A stretch of 64,000 nt of DNA. Origin: Tetramitus jugosus (lineage: Eukaryota; Heterolobosea; Eutetramitea; Acrasida; Vahlkampfiidae). The notes beneath the pieces are model-generated. The model made no database searches, was not told where the DNA came from, and saw only the letters and a program-made list of their open reading frames with translations. Both the position numbers and the translations under genes were made by a program. This document shows positions 1 to 11,149 of this stretch, piece by piece; position 1 is the stretch's first letter; every line of letters begins with the position of its first letter. Where the stretch lies: the NCBI GenBank assembly GCA_937625935.1, contig OW569371.1:372001-436000 (forward strand), written 5' to 3'.

Positions 1-692
1 AGAGTAAGTTGTTCGTAGATGACTACAGCAACTACCACTTACGGGACAAAGGCACTATTCTTTCTCCAAGCGGTCATTTTTGGTTTACATTTGATCTTGA
101 TGAATTTGTGTTAATGTCAAAGGATCACAAACCAACAAGCCTTCCTATACTTCATTCAAGAATACTGAAAGAAAAATTAGATAACAGCAGTAAGCCTGAC
201 TTCAGAAAGCTTCTCAAGCATAGACAAGAACTATTCTCCCGTGAGATTTTCGAGTTGGATACGATGTTTTATAACTCTAAAAAACCTCCGGTTGATCCTG
301 AAATTTTGAGACATATTCTGGGCACTGGTGGTGGAGAAGATCACGACGTAGCCATAGAAACAGTATTCCAGAAGGGAGAGAATGACTCTGTTGGAGTGTA
401 CTATTCAAAGAACATTAATACTTTGATCAGAGATGCCAGGATTGAGGAGAGTGACAATGAACAAGACAATACTCTCGCACGCAGAAATGCATATCACAGA
501 GCTCAATTCTCGATAGAAATGTGCTCTGTGTGTCACCAATACTGCCAATTAAGCAACTATAATGTCATGATTCCAACGACATGTGATCTCATGCAGTGCT
601 ACTTGTCAACAATTGAAACAGCATTCAAAAATTCGGTCATGTTTCGCCCCAAACAGAAAACGTGCTACAAGTGCAAAACACAGCAGCGATGA
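1..692 (+). CDS. 3' part of an unidentified protein with Cys-rich C-terminus (5' end outside window)
   Basis: The reading frame is open from the left edge (first full codon at base 3) to a TGA at 690-692, with no credible ATG near its start, so this is the C-terminal 229 or so residues of a longer gene. I do not recognise the family. The visible part is polar and charged. Its last 60 residues hold a cluster of cysteines (CSVCHQYC, TTCDLMQC and a final CYKC) that could bind zinc. The next gene starts 81 bp downstream on the same strand. Coding status is well supported by length and codon pattern; the function is unknown. Confidence 0.7.
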   Translation, partial: SKLFVDDYSNYHLRDKGTILSPSGHFWFTFDLDEFVLMSKDHKPTSLPILHSRILKEKLDNSSKPDFRKLLKHRQELFSREIFELDTMFYNSKKPPVDPEILRHILGTGGGEDHDVAIETVFQKGENDSVGVYYSKNINTLIRDARIEESDNEQDNTLARRNAYHRAQFSIEMCSVCHQYCQLSNYNVMIPTTCDLMQCYLSTIETAFKNSVMFRPKQKTCYKCKTQQR

Positions 693-773
693 ACTGGACT
701 TAAGTCTGACAGACCTTTTCCCGCGTTTCTTCGGGCGTTGTTGTTTTGCAAAACAAAAAAGTTCAAAAGAAAA

Positions 774-2474
774 ATGGAACCAGACAACGCAGTCAACAGC
801 AGCAGTTATCCTGTCATCTCCAGGAAAAATCGCAAAAGAAAGATTGCAGCGGTAGTGACGTCTGATGGATCATCGTCACAACCAACTGATTGTGATGCAC
901 CTCCTCCTCCTCCCATGGAAGAAGCACAAGACAATCATGGCGGTGAAGATATCACCATTGTCACAAGGGTCATCTCGCGCAAAAATCGAATCAAGCGAAG
1001 AAAAACAACAGTCACTGAAGCAACTGTGGTTGCACAAGAACAACAACAAGAAGAATCAAGACCACTTGATCAAGACAAACCCACCAGTGCTGCAATCTCA
1101 ACAACAGAAGCGACTGTTGTTGTGGAAGCAACACAAGCACAGCAACAACAACAACAAGAACAACGGACAAAGGAACCACTTTTGCTCTCTCAAGTGCTTC
1201 AACAGTTTGAATTGGCTAGAAGATCCGTATCGAGAAGTCACACCATCACCCAACTCTCTCAGAGAGACAAGGAAGAACAGTTTTTGAGACAAATGATTGA
1301 AAATTGTGTGGAGGAACATGTGGGGGCAGGAATTATTCTTGCTGGTCAACCAGGCACAGGCAAAACGGCAAGTGTTGACATTTTGTTGGACTCGTATGGT
1401 GGTGCTGGAGGCAATCGAACAATGAAAATTCTCAAATTGAACTGCATGGGTCATGCAAAGGGTGATTTTGTTCGAATTATTGGCAATTTTTTATTGTCGG
1501 ACTCTGTCTCAGGCAGTAGCAATAGTGATCTTGTGGTCGCGGAGGATCTGTCTGGTAGTGGTAGTATCAATGAGAAGAGAGCTTACATTACGAATCAATA
1601 CATGAAGCGTGTGGCTGCCGCTTCGAACATTGAAGGTGGAATCGGAGCCAAAACTGGTTTCAATAAGTTAAAATTAATAGTGTTGGATGAGATTGAGTCC
1701 GTTCCTGATAAGATGTTACTGCAAGACATGTTGAAATGGACCAAGAATCGACCATTGGTTATCATTGGCATAACAAACGATGCCAACAATGTCTCTATTT
1801 GGAAACAAGACTTTGAGCATCAATTAAGCTTCTCGCCCTATTCCAAGGCACAGATGAAAAATATTTTGTCTGATCGTTTGAAGGGATATGAACAATTGCT
1901 CTCGAAACCTGCTCTTGAGTTCATATCGGCCAAGACTTTTGATAGTGGTAGTGCCCGTACTTGTCTCGATATAGCGGAAGCTGCAATGGGCTCCGTAATT
2001 CATGAAATAACGCACATTATTCGAACAAAGGGCGATATGGAAATTACAGAGCAAGACAATACGTACAAGGTACAGCTAAAGCATGTTCAACCGCACATTA
2101 AGAGCAGTTTAACAATATCAAGTAAGATTGAAACAATTGTTGGACTCCCTTCAGCGCAAAAGATGCTTCTTTGTTCATGCTTTAAGCTCTTGAAATTGGA
2201 AAAGAAAGAGTTTACAATTGACGCTCTGTCTAGTTTCTATTCAAAGTTTAGGCAACACCCTGAATTGAAGGATATGGTGACCCGTCTAACCTCCCAACAA
2301 ATCATAGATTTCTGCAAACGATTGCAAGACAATGGTTTGATTAGTATTGCTCTGCCTCGTGGTTCCAAGGTTGTATCTCCCAAATGTAAGGTTTCTCTCG
2401 ACTTGTCTGAAAATGATATGGTGACAGCTCTAGGCAAATTCACATGGTACACCAAAATCATGGAAATGAAATAA
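774..2474 (+). CDS. ORC1: ORC1/CDC6-type AAA+ replication initiator ATPase
   Basis: 566-aa AAA+ protein of the Orc1/Cdc6 family, which loads MCM helicase at replication origins in the nucleus. The first 160 residues are basic and low-complexity (polyQ and Pro stretches). The ATPase core follows: Walker A GQPGTGKT near residue 191, Walker B VLDEIES with the acidic pair at about 305-306, a sensor-1 segment IGITNDANN, and a sensor-2-like GSARTCLDI. The last 100 residues fit the winged-helix domain. The start is the ATG at 774; the upstream in-frame TTG is not needed. Basis: motifs seen directly, family role known. ORC1 and CDC6 cannot be told apart by eye, and some protists have a single merged ORC1/CDC6, so the symbol is tentative. 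Confidence 0.85.
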   Translation: MEPDNAVNSSSYPVISRKNRKRKIAAVVTSDGSSSQPTDCDAPPPPPMEEAQDNHGGEDITIVTRVISRKNRIKRRKTTVTEATVVAQEQQQEESRPLDQDKPTSAAISTTEATVVVEATQAQQQQQQEQRTKEPLLLSQVLQQFELARRSVSRSHTITQLSQRDKEEQFLRQMIENCVEEHVGAGIILAGQPGTGKTASVDILLDSYGGAGGNRTMKILKLNCMGHAKGDFVRIIGNFLLSDSVSGSSNSDLVVAEDLSGSGSINEKRAYITNQYMKRVAAASNIEGGIGAKTGFNKLKLIVLDEIESVPDKMLLQDMLKWTKNRPLVIIGITNDANNVSIWKQDFEHQLSFSPYSKAQMKNILSDRLKGYEQLLSKPALEFISAKTFDSGSARTCLDIAEAAMGSVIHEITHIIRTKGDMEITEQDNTYKVQLKHVQPHIKSSLTISSKIETIVGLPSAQKMLLCSCFKLLKLEKKEFTIDALSSFYSKFRQHPELKDMVTRLTSQQIIDFCKRLQDNGLISIALPRGSKVVSPKCKVSLDLSENDMVTALGKFTWYTKIMEMK

Positions 2475-2651
2475 AGGTTGTATCGTGCATAGGTCTCCAC
2501 CCAATTCCATCCTTCTCGCCGCGTAACAACACGGAACAGTAGTTCGAACGAACGCGCCAAAACCTATCGAAGAACCGTTACTCATCGACCTACAAAATTG
2601 AGAATTGTTGTGCCTTGACAACCAACAATTAAAAGAATCAAACAAAAGATC

Positions 2652-5162
2652 ATGGATTCAAGGAGAGCTCTATCAGATATCACTAATATTTCGGTATGTA
2701 CTTGGTACTCAAGAATATGGACATTATTGTTACTCGAGCAACAAACTCACATTCCTTCTTAATCATAGTCGATACATACTCCCAGGATAAAGGGTACGAT
2801 CATGAAACCAACAACAATCAAAACTCCAGCCACCTTTGTCTATGAAGATCCAATTATCGATCCCGATCGAGAGATGACTCAACTATTTGAAGAACTGGGA
2901 GAACTCCATAATCAGAATGAAAAGATGATAAAGAAGTATAACATTCAGAAAATGAATGTGCATAAACTACAGGAACACATTGAGTCTCAAAACTCTCAAA
3001 TCGAAGAATTTGAAACTATCATCAAAGAACTCAGAAACCAACTCACCGATATGGACCATAAGTTACGGTCTGAAAAGTCTGCTATCAGCTCTGAGAACGA
3101 GGAAAAGATACGGTTGTTATCTGAGAAAGTGATTCAGTTGAATGAAAAACTAAAGCAAGAGGAAGAATCAAAGAGTAAGTTGGAGTCTCTTGTAAGAACT
3201 AAGGACACAAAACTGAGGGATCAAAGTGAAAAACTGCAGAAACTATCTACTGCGGACGAAAGATCGACTAAGAAAACTCAGGAGTCTCTGAAACAGAGGG
3301 AATTATCACTTCAAAAACTAACAAAGGACTTGGAGAAAGAAAAGAAGCTTCGACTTGATACTGAGAAAAAGTATTCCCTTTTGGAAGACCAGGTGGAAAC
3401 TCTTCAAACGAAGTTATCATCGTCAGTGGAGGATAATGACTCTACCACTAAGCTGCTAGATCTTATGGAAGCTAAATTAAAGAGAGCTGTAGAAACTAAG
3501 GAAAGTTTCCAAGAAAAACTGAAGATCGAAGAGAGCAAAAGAGAAGAAGAAGGAAAGGAACTTTGCTCTCTTCGTGAAGAAATGACAAAAATCTGTGAAA
3601 CTGCCCTCGCAGAAAAGCAGCATTCCGAGGAACTAGAGACAGAATTAGAGGAACTCAGAATGGAACATCAAAAAGCTATCCGAGAACTCCAAGACCTCCG
3701 TTCTTCTGAAAAGATCGCTAAGCTCGAGACAGATAAGATCAGTGAGGTTAAGAGACACCTGGAACTGTTGTTGTCACAAAAGGTAGAGGAATATGATTCA
3801 TCAGTTGCTGAATTAGCAGAAAAAATTCAATCCTTGGAGAAAGAGTGTCAATCTTTCAAGCAAACAGTCTCAGAGAAAGATTTGGAAGTTGTAGAGGCCA
3901 AGAGAAGAGAAGATGAACTCCGATTAAAACTCAACACCTATGCCCAAAAGTTGCAGAAAGAATTAGATAGCAAGAAATCACTTGCAGAATCTCTTGAGAA
4001 GAAGGATGTGGAACTTAATTTAGTTCAAGAGCGAAGAATTGCCCTTCAGAAACGAATTGACAAAGATTCAAGGATAGCCAAGAAAGCGATCGAGGAAAAG
4101 GAAAAGTTTGAAGGAGCGTTTACGAAGATGAAAACTCAACTTCATGACTTGGAAAACAAGTTTTCAAAGAAGGAAAAGGAACATGAAAAACTGCTTCAAA
4201 AACATGCACTTCTTCAAGAAGAGTTCGATAAAGAAAAGGTGAAAGGTGAAAGAACGTGGTCCGAACTGGAAGAAAGTATGAAACTATTGAAGCAAGTCCA
4301 AAATGAAAAGGGAGCGATAGAAAAGGCTGCTAAGCATGCTCATGAAGTCCTCGAAATGAAAATGAACAATAAGCTCACGATGCTGGAAAAGAAGTGTGAG
4401 TATTTGAAGAGAATGAATGACTTTGCTTGTAGAGATTCTAATCAGGAGGGCTTACCCGAAGAATACATGAAAGAACAACAAGAACGTATTCTCCAATTAA
4501 TGACAGATCATGAAGAGTTGAGTGAGGCTCTTGGTAATGTTGAAACACATCTAATTGCTAAAGAAAGAGAACTCGATCTATCGAATGAGAAGATTAGACA
4601 ACTTGAAGATTTACTAAATACTCAGCACAGGAAAAAAACGAGTGAGTTGAAAGGGGTAAAGAATGATCTACCAAAGAAAATTTTAATTCTCGAAAAGTCT
4701 CTTGACGAAGTACTATTGGAAGTTGGAGCAGAAGGAATACAGCCAAGTAAAATGAATCCTAGAGAGAAAGCATTAGTAATTGTGGGTAAATTGCAAGAGA
4801 ATAAGAAAGAACTAACTCGTTTGTTGGTCGATAGGAATATTCTTAATGAGGAGATATCAAAGTTGAAGCAGGACCTAGAGGACCAATTCTCCAAAGCCCA
4901 AGAGAATCTCGAGCCCACAATTGTGGAGAAGATTGTGGAAGTTAACAACAATACCCAGTATGATGAGTTACAAACAAAATACAACCAACTCTATGAGCAA
5001 TGTCAAAAGTACAAGTCATGGGTTCTGAAATTCACATCAAACCTGAAGGGAAGAAGAATGGAAGGTAGCCAGAATGACTCTGATTCTTCAGACGATGAAT
5101 CTTCAGTATCACAACAACGGTCCCCAGAACAAGCGCTTCACGTCCCAATGACAGGTCAGTGA
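2652..5162 (+). CDS. Long coiled-coil protein with a D-box in a short first exon
   Basis: The main reading frame runs from 2793 to 5162 and is almost entirely heptad-rich coiled coil, ending in an acidic Ser/Asp tail. I infer a 14-codon first exon at 2652-2693: ATG, then a GTATGT donor at 2694 and an AG acceptor ending at 2792. The 99-bp intron keeps phase 0 and joins in frame to the ATG at 2802, giving 803 aa. Splicing at the nearer CCCAG would hit a stop within 20 codons. The short exon encodes RRALSDITN, a textbook RxxLxxxxN destruction box. The family is not recognised. Structural roles (centrosome, kinetochore, cytoskeleton) are possible but inferred. If the first exon is wrong, the protein starts at 2802 with 786 aa. 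Confidence 0.75.
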
Positions 5163-5801
5163 ACTGATCTTGTTCGCTGAAAGAAGATGATACGAAAGAT
5201 GACCGAAGAATGTAAGAATTCTTTGTAAAATATTGTAAAAGATTCATTTCAATTTCTTGTTTGCCGAGTGTGGAGTGTGGACACCCCCGCAAGAGTTTAA
5301 TGGAACACTGGAGGTTTCGAGAAGGAAACCAATACCCGAGATATCCCCGAACCCCGAGCACTTATTCACATGGATAAAATGAAGTCTCAAACAGAAAGTA
5401 CACTTTGCACTAGAAAGAGTTCGCGGACCGTTTGGGTCATTGAGATGAACTCAAAAAGAGAAACAAAAAAGTGGGAAATTCTTGATGAGCTGTTGTAATC
5501 AGCAGATGCGATTTCCCGGCTGTCGAATATCACGCGTGCAAGTCAAAACCCAACGGAACCCGTCTTGCGTCAATTCTCCGTGCACACCCCAATTCCCTTT
5601 CACACGACACACAAACTTTCTTTGCTTGTGCTCGAACCAAGTTTCAGTCGAACAACAACAACCACACAACTACCACCTAAAAGCTCTACCTTTCCCAGCA
5701 CACCTACAAACCACTTACACACACACAAGATCGCTGTCACAAACATCATCATCATCAGGACCTAGGTAACCACACTAAAATTCAACAACAACAACAACAA
5801 T
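5163..5801. other. Intergenic region, no gene seen
   Basis: About 640 bp between the coiled-coil gene and the FAD oxidase gene. The right half is a C/A-rich, purine-poor stretch ending in repeated ACAACA, typical of a 5' UTR leading to the ATG at 5802. Short open frames are present, but none has protein-like composition. Confidence 0.5.
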
Positions 5802-7600
5802 ATGAAGACTAGTTTTACGCATGATAACAAGCCAATGAGAATCTTGGACATTCTCATCCCTACTTGTGCCGCCTGGATTGTATACTACACCAGAAACATT
5901 TGGGTTCACACTTATCATACACTTGGCTATGGTGGATGCTCTGTGTTGGCCATTGTTTTTGCAGTCGTTTACTATTACTTGCAAAAGTGGATCAATCACA
6001 TTACACAACCAGCTAGAAGTCATGTCACTGTGGACTCTAACGGAAAGATTTCTTGTTCCAACTGGGGAATGAATCAGAGCTTCAACCCTGCAGAGTTGGT
6101 TGTTCCTCGCACATTGGACGGTATGTGTTTATTTCTTGTTGTCTTGTGGTGTGTGTGGTGTGCGTGCGTGTTTTTTTTTTGATCACACACCACCACCATT
6201 ACGACCAATTTTTTTTTGTTGTTGTTGGTCTGACAATCATGTGGGTCATCAACAATCATGTGAAGGTCATTGACTAATCAACATCATTTGGATCTAAAAA
6301 AATATATACAGAATTAAAGGATGCCATTGTCAATAGAAAACACAAGCACATTAAGCCATTTGGTGCATTGCACTCTTGGTCTGCTTGCTTCAAGACGGAT
6401 GGACTTGCCATTGATATGAAACAATTGAACAAGGTGTTGCACATTGATGATGAAAAGAAGACTATCAAGGCAGAGGGTGGTATCATGCTCAAGGACATGT
6501 TTGAGGCACTCAAGCCACACAAGCTTGCCATTGCCACCATGCCAAATGTCAATATGATTTCATTGGCTGGTGCAGTGAGCAATGGAACACACGGCACCAA
6601 CATTACTCATGGAACATTTGCTGATTTGGTCGAAGAGATTGAATTGATTGACTATAGAGGAAAGATGTGGACATTGAGAAGAGATGCTACGGACGAGACT
6701 GAAAAAAAGTACTTTGATGCTGCTGTTGTCTCATTTGGATCACTCGGTATCATTTACAGCATCACCATGAGATGCATTCCAGAGTACAATATGATTATTT
6801 ATAGAGAGACTGCCTCATTGAAGCACTTTATCAAGAATGTGGTAGACATTTCTCATTCCTACATGGGTTGCATGACTGTTATTTTGCCATCATTGGGCGA
6901 AGTCATGATCAAGACTCAATCCAGAATTAAGCCACTCGGTGCCGATGCAGTCACCATGAAGACTGGTCACAGTTTCTCTCGTTTTGAAGTGTTGGGTGCC
7001 ATGCTCGTTCACATTGGCCTCGACTTTTTGCCATCTGCTGTCGTTCGATTGATCAAAATGTATCCAATGATGAAGTGGAAGTGGAGTGGAATCACTGTTG
7101 TGCCATGGGATCAAGCAGAACAATTGCCTCACACCAAGAGATTTATCAACATGGAATACGCTATTGCAGAGGAAAACATTTCAAAGGCTGTCCAATTTGT
7201 CAGTGACTTGGTTGCACGATACGAAAAGGATGGAAACTACTATAGACAGATGGCTTGGTGCGTGAGACCTGTCGGTGCTGATTCAAGAGGATTCTTGTCC
7301 AGCACGAGAAACACCTCTGGCAAACCAACCTACTATGTCGATGTTCCATATCAGAACAACTTGTCTGGTAGTGAAGTCAGCTTCTACAAGGAGTTGGAAC
7401 AGGGATTGTTGGGATTGGGAGGACGTGTCAGCTTCTCTCGTCTCTTCTGGGACCACTCTCCACACGTCTTGAGAAACTTCCCTGACAGAGACAGATTTGT
7501 TGAAGTCAAGAAGGAGCTTGACCCTGAGAACGTGTTCACCAACAGACTGACCGACGCTGTGTTGTTTGGTGGTGCCAACGCCAGTGAATACGCTTGCTAA
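5802..7600 (+). CDS. Membrane-anchored FAD-linked oxidoreductase, aldonolactone oxidase family
   Basis: Two exons (5802-6120 and 6312-7600) join across a GTATGT...ACAG intron with a phase-1 codon and give 535 aa. Residues about 13-60 hold two hydrophobic segments, so the enzyme is probably a membrane protein with a short cytosolic head. The second exon has the VAO/PCMH-type FAD-binding features: HSWS near the start, the glycine-rich NGTHGTN, and at the end the family-typical LDPENVFTN. The C-terminal half fits the aldonolactone-oxidase (ALO) domain, whose members oxidise sugar-1,4-lactones such as arabinono- or gulono-lactone to ascorbate-type products. The exact substrate cannot be read from the sequence. 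Intron boundaries are inferred from consensus and reading frame. Confidence 0.8.
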
Positions 7601-7832
7601 ACACCCGAGCATCCCAGTTCACACAAAACAAAAAAGCACACACTGGTAATGCTGAGTCAAGTTTCGAACGAATGACCTCACTCAACCAACCATTATTATT
7701 ATTTTAAACTAAATCGAATAAATCAAAACAATCATCAAAACCAACTTGATTTTGTTTGGAATTGTTTCGGGTCAGTGTTTTCTTCAGGTTGAAAAAAGGG
7801 AGAACTAACCACCCGAACGAACGACTGAAAAC

Positions 7833-9050
7833 ATGAAGAAACGTGACAATACCGAGTCGAGCCGTCGTGCATCGGTTCTGGATAAAAACAAGAATGTACC
7901 TAAACGAATAAGAAGAAATGATGATGATTACATGGCAATGTACGATTATAATGACATGATTGGAGGTGACTACGACGCAATCATGAATATGTCCAATAGT
8001 TGGCGGATCGACAGACCCCACAAAAACATGGACCAAAACCTATCCGACTACTCATTGACAATATTTGACTGTGGCACTACATTTCAAATTGGTTCTGTTC
8101 TGTGTAGGGACGTTTGGTCGAAAATTATTGAGTTTTGTGACACTCGAGAATGGTTGCAATTGAGTTACACTTGCAGGGGAATTCATCAATTCAAATTCGA
8201 TCCATTGTTCATGTTCAACAAGAAGAGAACATTAAAGGACATGTTGGATCAAGATATTCGATTTTGGTTTCAATTGGGAAAAGGAAGACTGTTCAATGTT
8301 GACTTGAACAAGAGTAAGAATATGAGGGATGAACATGTTCAAATGTTAGAAGGTATTCACACACTCGATATCAATGGTTGTACCGAAATCACTGACAAAG
8401 CGTTTGTTCATTTAACAGGTATTCATACCCTCAACATGAGTCGTTGCCAACAAATTCTAGGCAGTGCATTCGCTCATTTGACTGGTATTCATACCATCGA
8501 TATGAGCTATTGTGACCAAATCACAGATCAAACGTTATCTCTGCTAGCGGGAATTCACACACTCGATATCAGCGGTTGCAGACAAATCACAGACCAAGGG
8601 CTTATTCATTTGGCTGGCATTCACACACTAAATGTTGCTTCTTGCCTCATTACCGATCAAGCTTTCTCTCATTTGACTGGCATTCACACACTCAATGTTA
8701 GTTTTTGCACCAATATTACAGATCAAGCCTTTTCTCATTTGGCTGGTGTTCACACGCTCAAGATGCATTATTGCACTCGTATCACGGATCAAGCCTTGGT
8801 GCATTTGGCTGGCATCCACACACTCGAGATGAATGGTTGCAAACAAATCACAGACAATGCATTCTCTCATTTGACTAGTATTCGCATTCTCGCGATGGAT
8901 TATCACAGCTCGAGGACGGAGAAGGCATTAGTCTATTTGAAGGGCCTTCGCACACTTGAGTTAACTTTTTGTAAACGAGATGAATATGCCAGGCGATCTG
9001 TGGCGAAAATGGAAAATTGTACAGTCCGTACTTTTTTCAAGGGCTTGTAA
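7833..9050 (+). CDS. F-box-like leucine-rich-repeat protein with 22-residue repeats
   Basis: 405 aa. The N-terminal 60 residues are charged and disordered, with an RRAS basophilic-kinase-like site. Residues about 90-130 resemble an F-box (DVWSKIIEFCDTREWLQLS). From residue 174 come ten LRR units of the form GIHTLxxxxCxxITDQAFxHL. The unit is 22 residues, shorter than the usual 24-26 of cysteine-containing LRRs. Such proteins usually select substrates for SCF ubiquitin ligases. That role is inferred from architecture; the F-box match is only moderate. The last two units have diverged. Confidence 0.8.
   Translation: MKKRDNTESSRRASVLDKNKNVPKRIRRNDDDYMAMYDYNDMIGGDYDAIMNMSNSWRIDRPHKNMDQNLSDYSLTIFDCGTTFQIGSVLCRDVWSKIIEFCDTREWLQLSYTCRGIHQFKFDPLFMFNKKRTLKDMLDQDIRFWFQLGKGRLFNVDLNKSKNMRDEHVQMLEGIHTLDINGCTEITDKAFVHLTGIHTLNMSRCQQILGSAFAHLTGIHTIDMSYCDQITDQTLSLLAGIHTLDISGCRQITDQGLIHLAGIHTLNVASCLITDQAFSHLTGIHTLNVSFCTNITDQAFSHLAGVHTLKMHYCTRITDQALVHLAGIHTLEMNGCKQITDNAFSHLTSIRILAMDYHSSRTEKALVYLKGLRTLELTFCKRDEYARRSVAKMENCTVRTFFKGL
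8352..9011 (+). repeat. Tandem 66-bp coding repeat (LRR units)
   Basis: Ten consecutive units of about 66 bp, each beginning GGTATTCACACACTC or a close variant, encode the 22-residue LRR. One unit (about 8620-8680) is one codon shorter. The last two are degenerate. The high DNA similarity between inner units suggests recent expansion or homogenisation. Confidence 0.85.
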
Positions 9051-9222
9051 AAACCATTCTTACCTTTTACACTCATTAAACAACTACTTGAATGACTGAC
9101 TATAACTTACATCTTCCTTCATTCTCTCTTTTGTCTGCTTCTAAGGCTTCCGCCAGATTAAGAAGGAAAAGGAAACCTAGCGAACAAAAAAAAACAGATC
9201 AAAGCAATCAAGAGCGTGATCA

Positions 9223-10023
9223 ATGATGTCTGCATCCAGAAGATTGTTGTTTCCCAACAAGGCTGCCCTCACGTATACATCTTGCTATTGTGAGGAGAAT
9301 GTGTGGAAATTGTGTGAAGTGCTGCACAACCAAGTCGACTCTCATAGGAGCAACAACAACAACACCAAAGAAGACATGTCAACGAGCAGCGACAACAAGA
9401 ATGAACGTTCCTATGCACTGTTTATTAGTTCACCCACAGAGAGAACTCCCTTTTGGTTTCAAAAATCAAGACCGAACGGGCTGGTCATCTGGGATTATCA
9501 TGTAATTCTTGTGCACAGCAAGTCAAGTGATTCCGTCAAGTCGACGTCGTCTGTTGTGTATGATTTGGACACGGTGTTGCCTTTTCCTTGTCCCCTGGAT
9601 GAGTATGTGGATCGATCCATGATGACAACATTGGGCATTCGTCAAATGATTGACAGTGATAGTGAAGATGAAGACGGTAGTGAGAAAGAAGAGAATATCA
9701 AGCAGTACATGGATATGTTTGATGCGATTCGGTTCCGTTTGGTGACGAGTGAACAGTTCTTTCACAACTTTTCAAGTGACAGAAGTCATATGATCAATAA
9801 GGAAACAGAAGAATGGATGGCAACTCCTCCGACTTATCCATGCATAAAGCAACACGCATCAGATACGATGAACCTGATGAAATACAGAGATATGACTGTC
9901 AATTCTGAAACAGAGACCTCTGTGGATATTGAGACAGCTCCATTTGGAAAGGTAATGAATATGAGAGAGCTTCTACAATACTTTGGTTACAATTATGACA
10001 ATATTGCAAAGAAATACAAGTAA
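9223..10023 (+). CDS. NTAQ1: Protein N-terminal glutamine amidohydrolase
   Basis: 266 aa. It matches NTAQ1 (WDYHV1), the amidase that converts N-terminal Gln to Glu in the Arg/N-degron pathway. Signature pieces are YTSCYCEENVWKLCE near residue 20, WDYHV at 90-94 and VYDLDTVLPFPC at 112-123. By comparison with the human enzyme the triad is Cys23, His93 and Asp114. The protein is about 60 residues longer than human NTAQ1. The extra length comes from an Asn/Ser-rich insert (about 43-60) and an acidic insert (about 144-156). ATG codons lie at 9223 and 9226, and either could be used. Cytosolic or nuclear action is expected. Confidence 0.92.
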   Translation: MMSASRRLLFPNKAALTYTSCYCEENVWKLCEVLHNQVDSHRSNNNNTKEDMSTSSDNKNERSYALFISSPTERTPFWFQKSRPNGLVIWDYHVILVHSKSSDSVKSTSSVVYDLDTVLPFPCPLDEYVDRSMMTTLGIRQMIDSDSEDEDGSEKEENIKQYMDMFDAIRFRLVTSEQFFHNFSSDRSHMINKETEEWMATPPTYPCIKQHASDTMNLMKYRDMTVNSETETSVDIETAPFGKVMNMRELLQYFGYNYDNIAKKYK

Positions 10024-10105
10024 GCAAATCAGTTGAGCTTATATTCTGTCATAATTCAGCGAGCATGAGGTGAAAGAAACAGATGTACATTTTACTGATC
10101 TATGA

Positions 10106-11046
10106 TTAGAAACCGTACTCATCATATTCATCATTGTATATGTACACATTCTTCTTGCTGAGTCTCTCGATATCTCTCTCAATTTCATCCATTTGAACCT
10201 CCAGTATTTCTCGCTTGTGTGCTTGTAGTTTATCTGCCTTCATTGAGAAGGAGAATGCTTGATATCGTTGATGAATGTCTGTCCATTTGTCTTTCAACGA
10301 ATCGATTAATCTAGCTTGTTCATCTTCTGTCAACAAACGGAGCTCTTGTCCTCCATTAGATTGTTGCATTGTCTGTAACTCCGCAATATAAGCCTTCTCG
10401 GCTTCAATCTCTTGTTTAATCTTGTCCAAGTACTCTGGAACTTTTCCATACTCTGGTTTCTGAGTGTATCTTAATTGATTTTCTCGCTGCCTCTGGGGTT
10501 GAGACAAAATTACTTCGACAGCATTGGACACTATAAAGTTCTTTTGAGTGGTCAGTCCCATGATTGGCTTTTCCTCTTTCTTGGGAACAGTGGGTTTTCT
10601 GTTCACCTGATCGGGATACCTAAATTTCTTTGCTAAATGAAAAAAGATTGATAATTAACAATCTTTAAGCTTGATCATAAAACGCAACAAAATAGCTACA
10701 TACGTCTGAGCAATGTCTTATCACTCTTCTTTAAGAAAGTGGTGGGAGAAATTTCTGTCTTCATTACCTTTCCAAACGTTGAGCGGTCCTTCCGAATCAA
10801 ATGCATGCCACCAGTATTATCAGAGTGAACATAATCTCCTGCCATGTTAGCCACTCCCGGCTTACTAGAGTTCTTCAATCCAAATGTTGATGCAGTTGGC
10901 ATCGTGTCTTTTGGATAGAGAGATCTGTACATTTTGCCCTTTTTCTGAACTGTCACAGGTTGCTCAATCAGATTGTAGACACTCTCTTCCGAGTCATGTG
11001 CGCTGTTACCTGGCAAGTAAAAGTATGTATTGGATTGATTATTCAT
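10106..11046 (-). CDS. ENKUR: Enkurin
   Basis: Two exons on the minus strand, 11046-10704 and 10632-10106, are separated by a 71-bp GTATGT...TTTAG intron and give 289 aa. The order of conserved blocks follows animal enkurin: an N-terminal VYNLIE, a TFLKK block, RKPTVPKKEEKPIMG followed by KNFIVSNAVEVIL, then the C-terminal enkurin domain with LTEDEQARLIDSLKDKW and a helical end. Enkurin is an axonemal (microtubule inner protein) and TRP-channel-associated protein of cilia and flagella, so the organism probably builds flagella. The joined codon at the intron restores the PKK element found in animal homologues, which supports the splice. Confidence 0.9.
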
Positions 11047-11149
11047 TCGATTGTTCTTGGTGTGAGTTGATTTTTGTGTGATCCGTTAATTTGTAGATTT
11101 GGCGCGTGGCGCGAAACAAATGAGGTCGAAGGATAGTGATTTATATACT

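Noticed and set aside
738..773. In-frame TTG upstream of the ORC1/CDC6 ATG as a start codon
   Set aside because: Nuclear eukaryotic genes rarely use TTG. The ATG at 774 is close by and the extra residues are not conserved-looking. The same reasoning was applied to TTG or GTG starts at 12721, 17430, 28395, 44544 and 50601.
8352..9011. CRISPR-like array
   Set aside because: The 66-bp periodicity is an LRR coding repeat without spacers.
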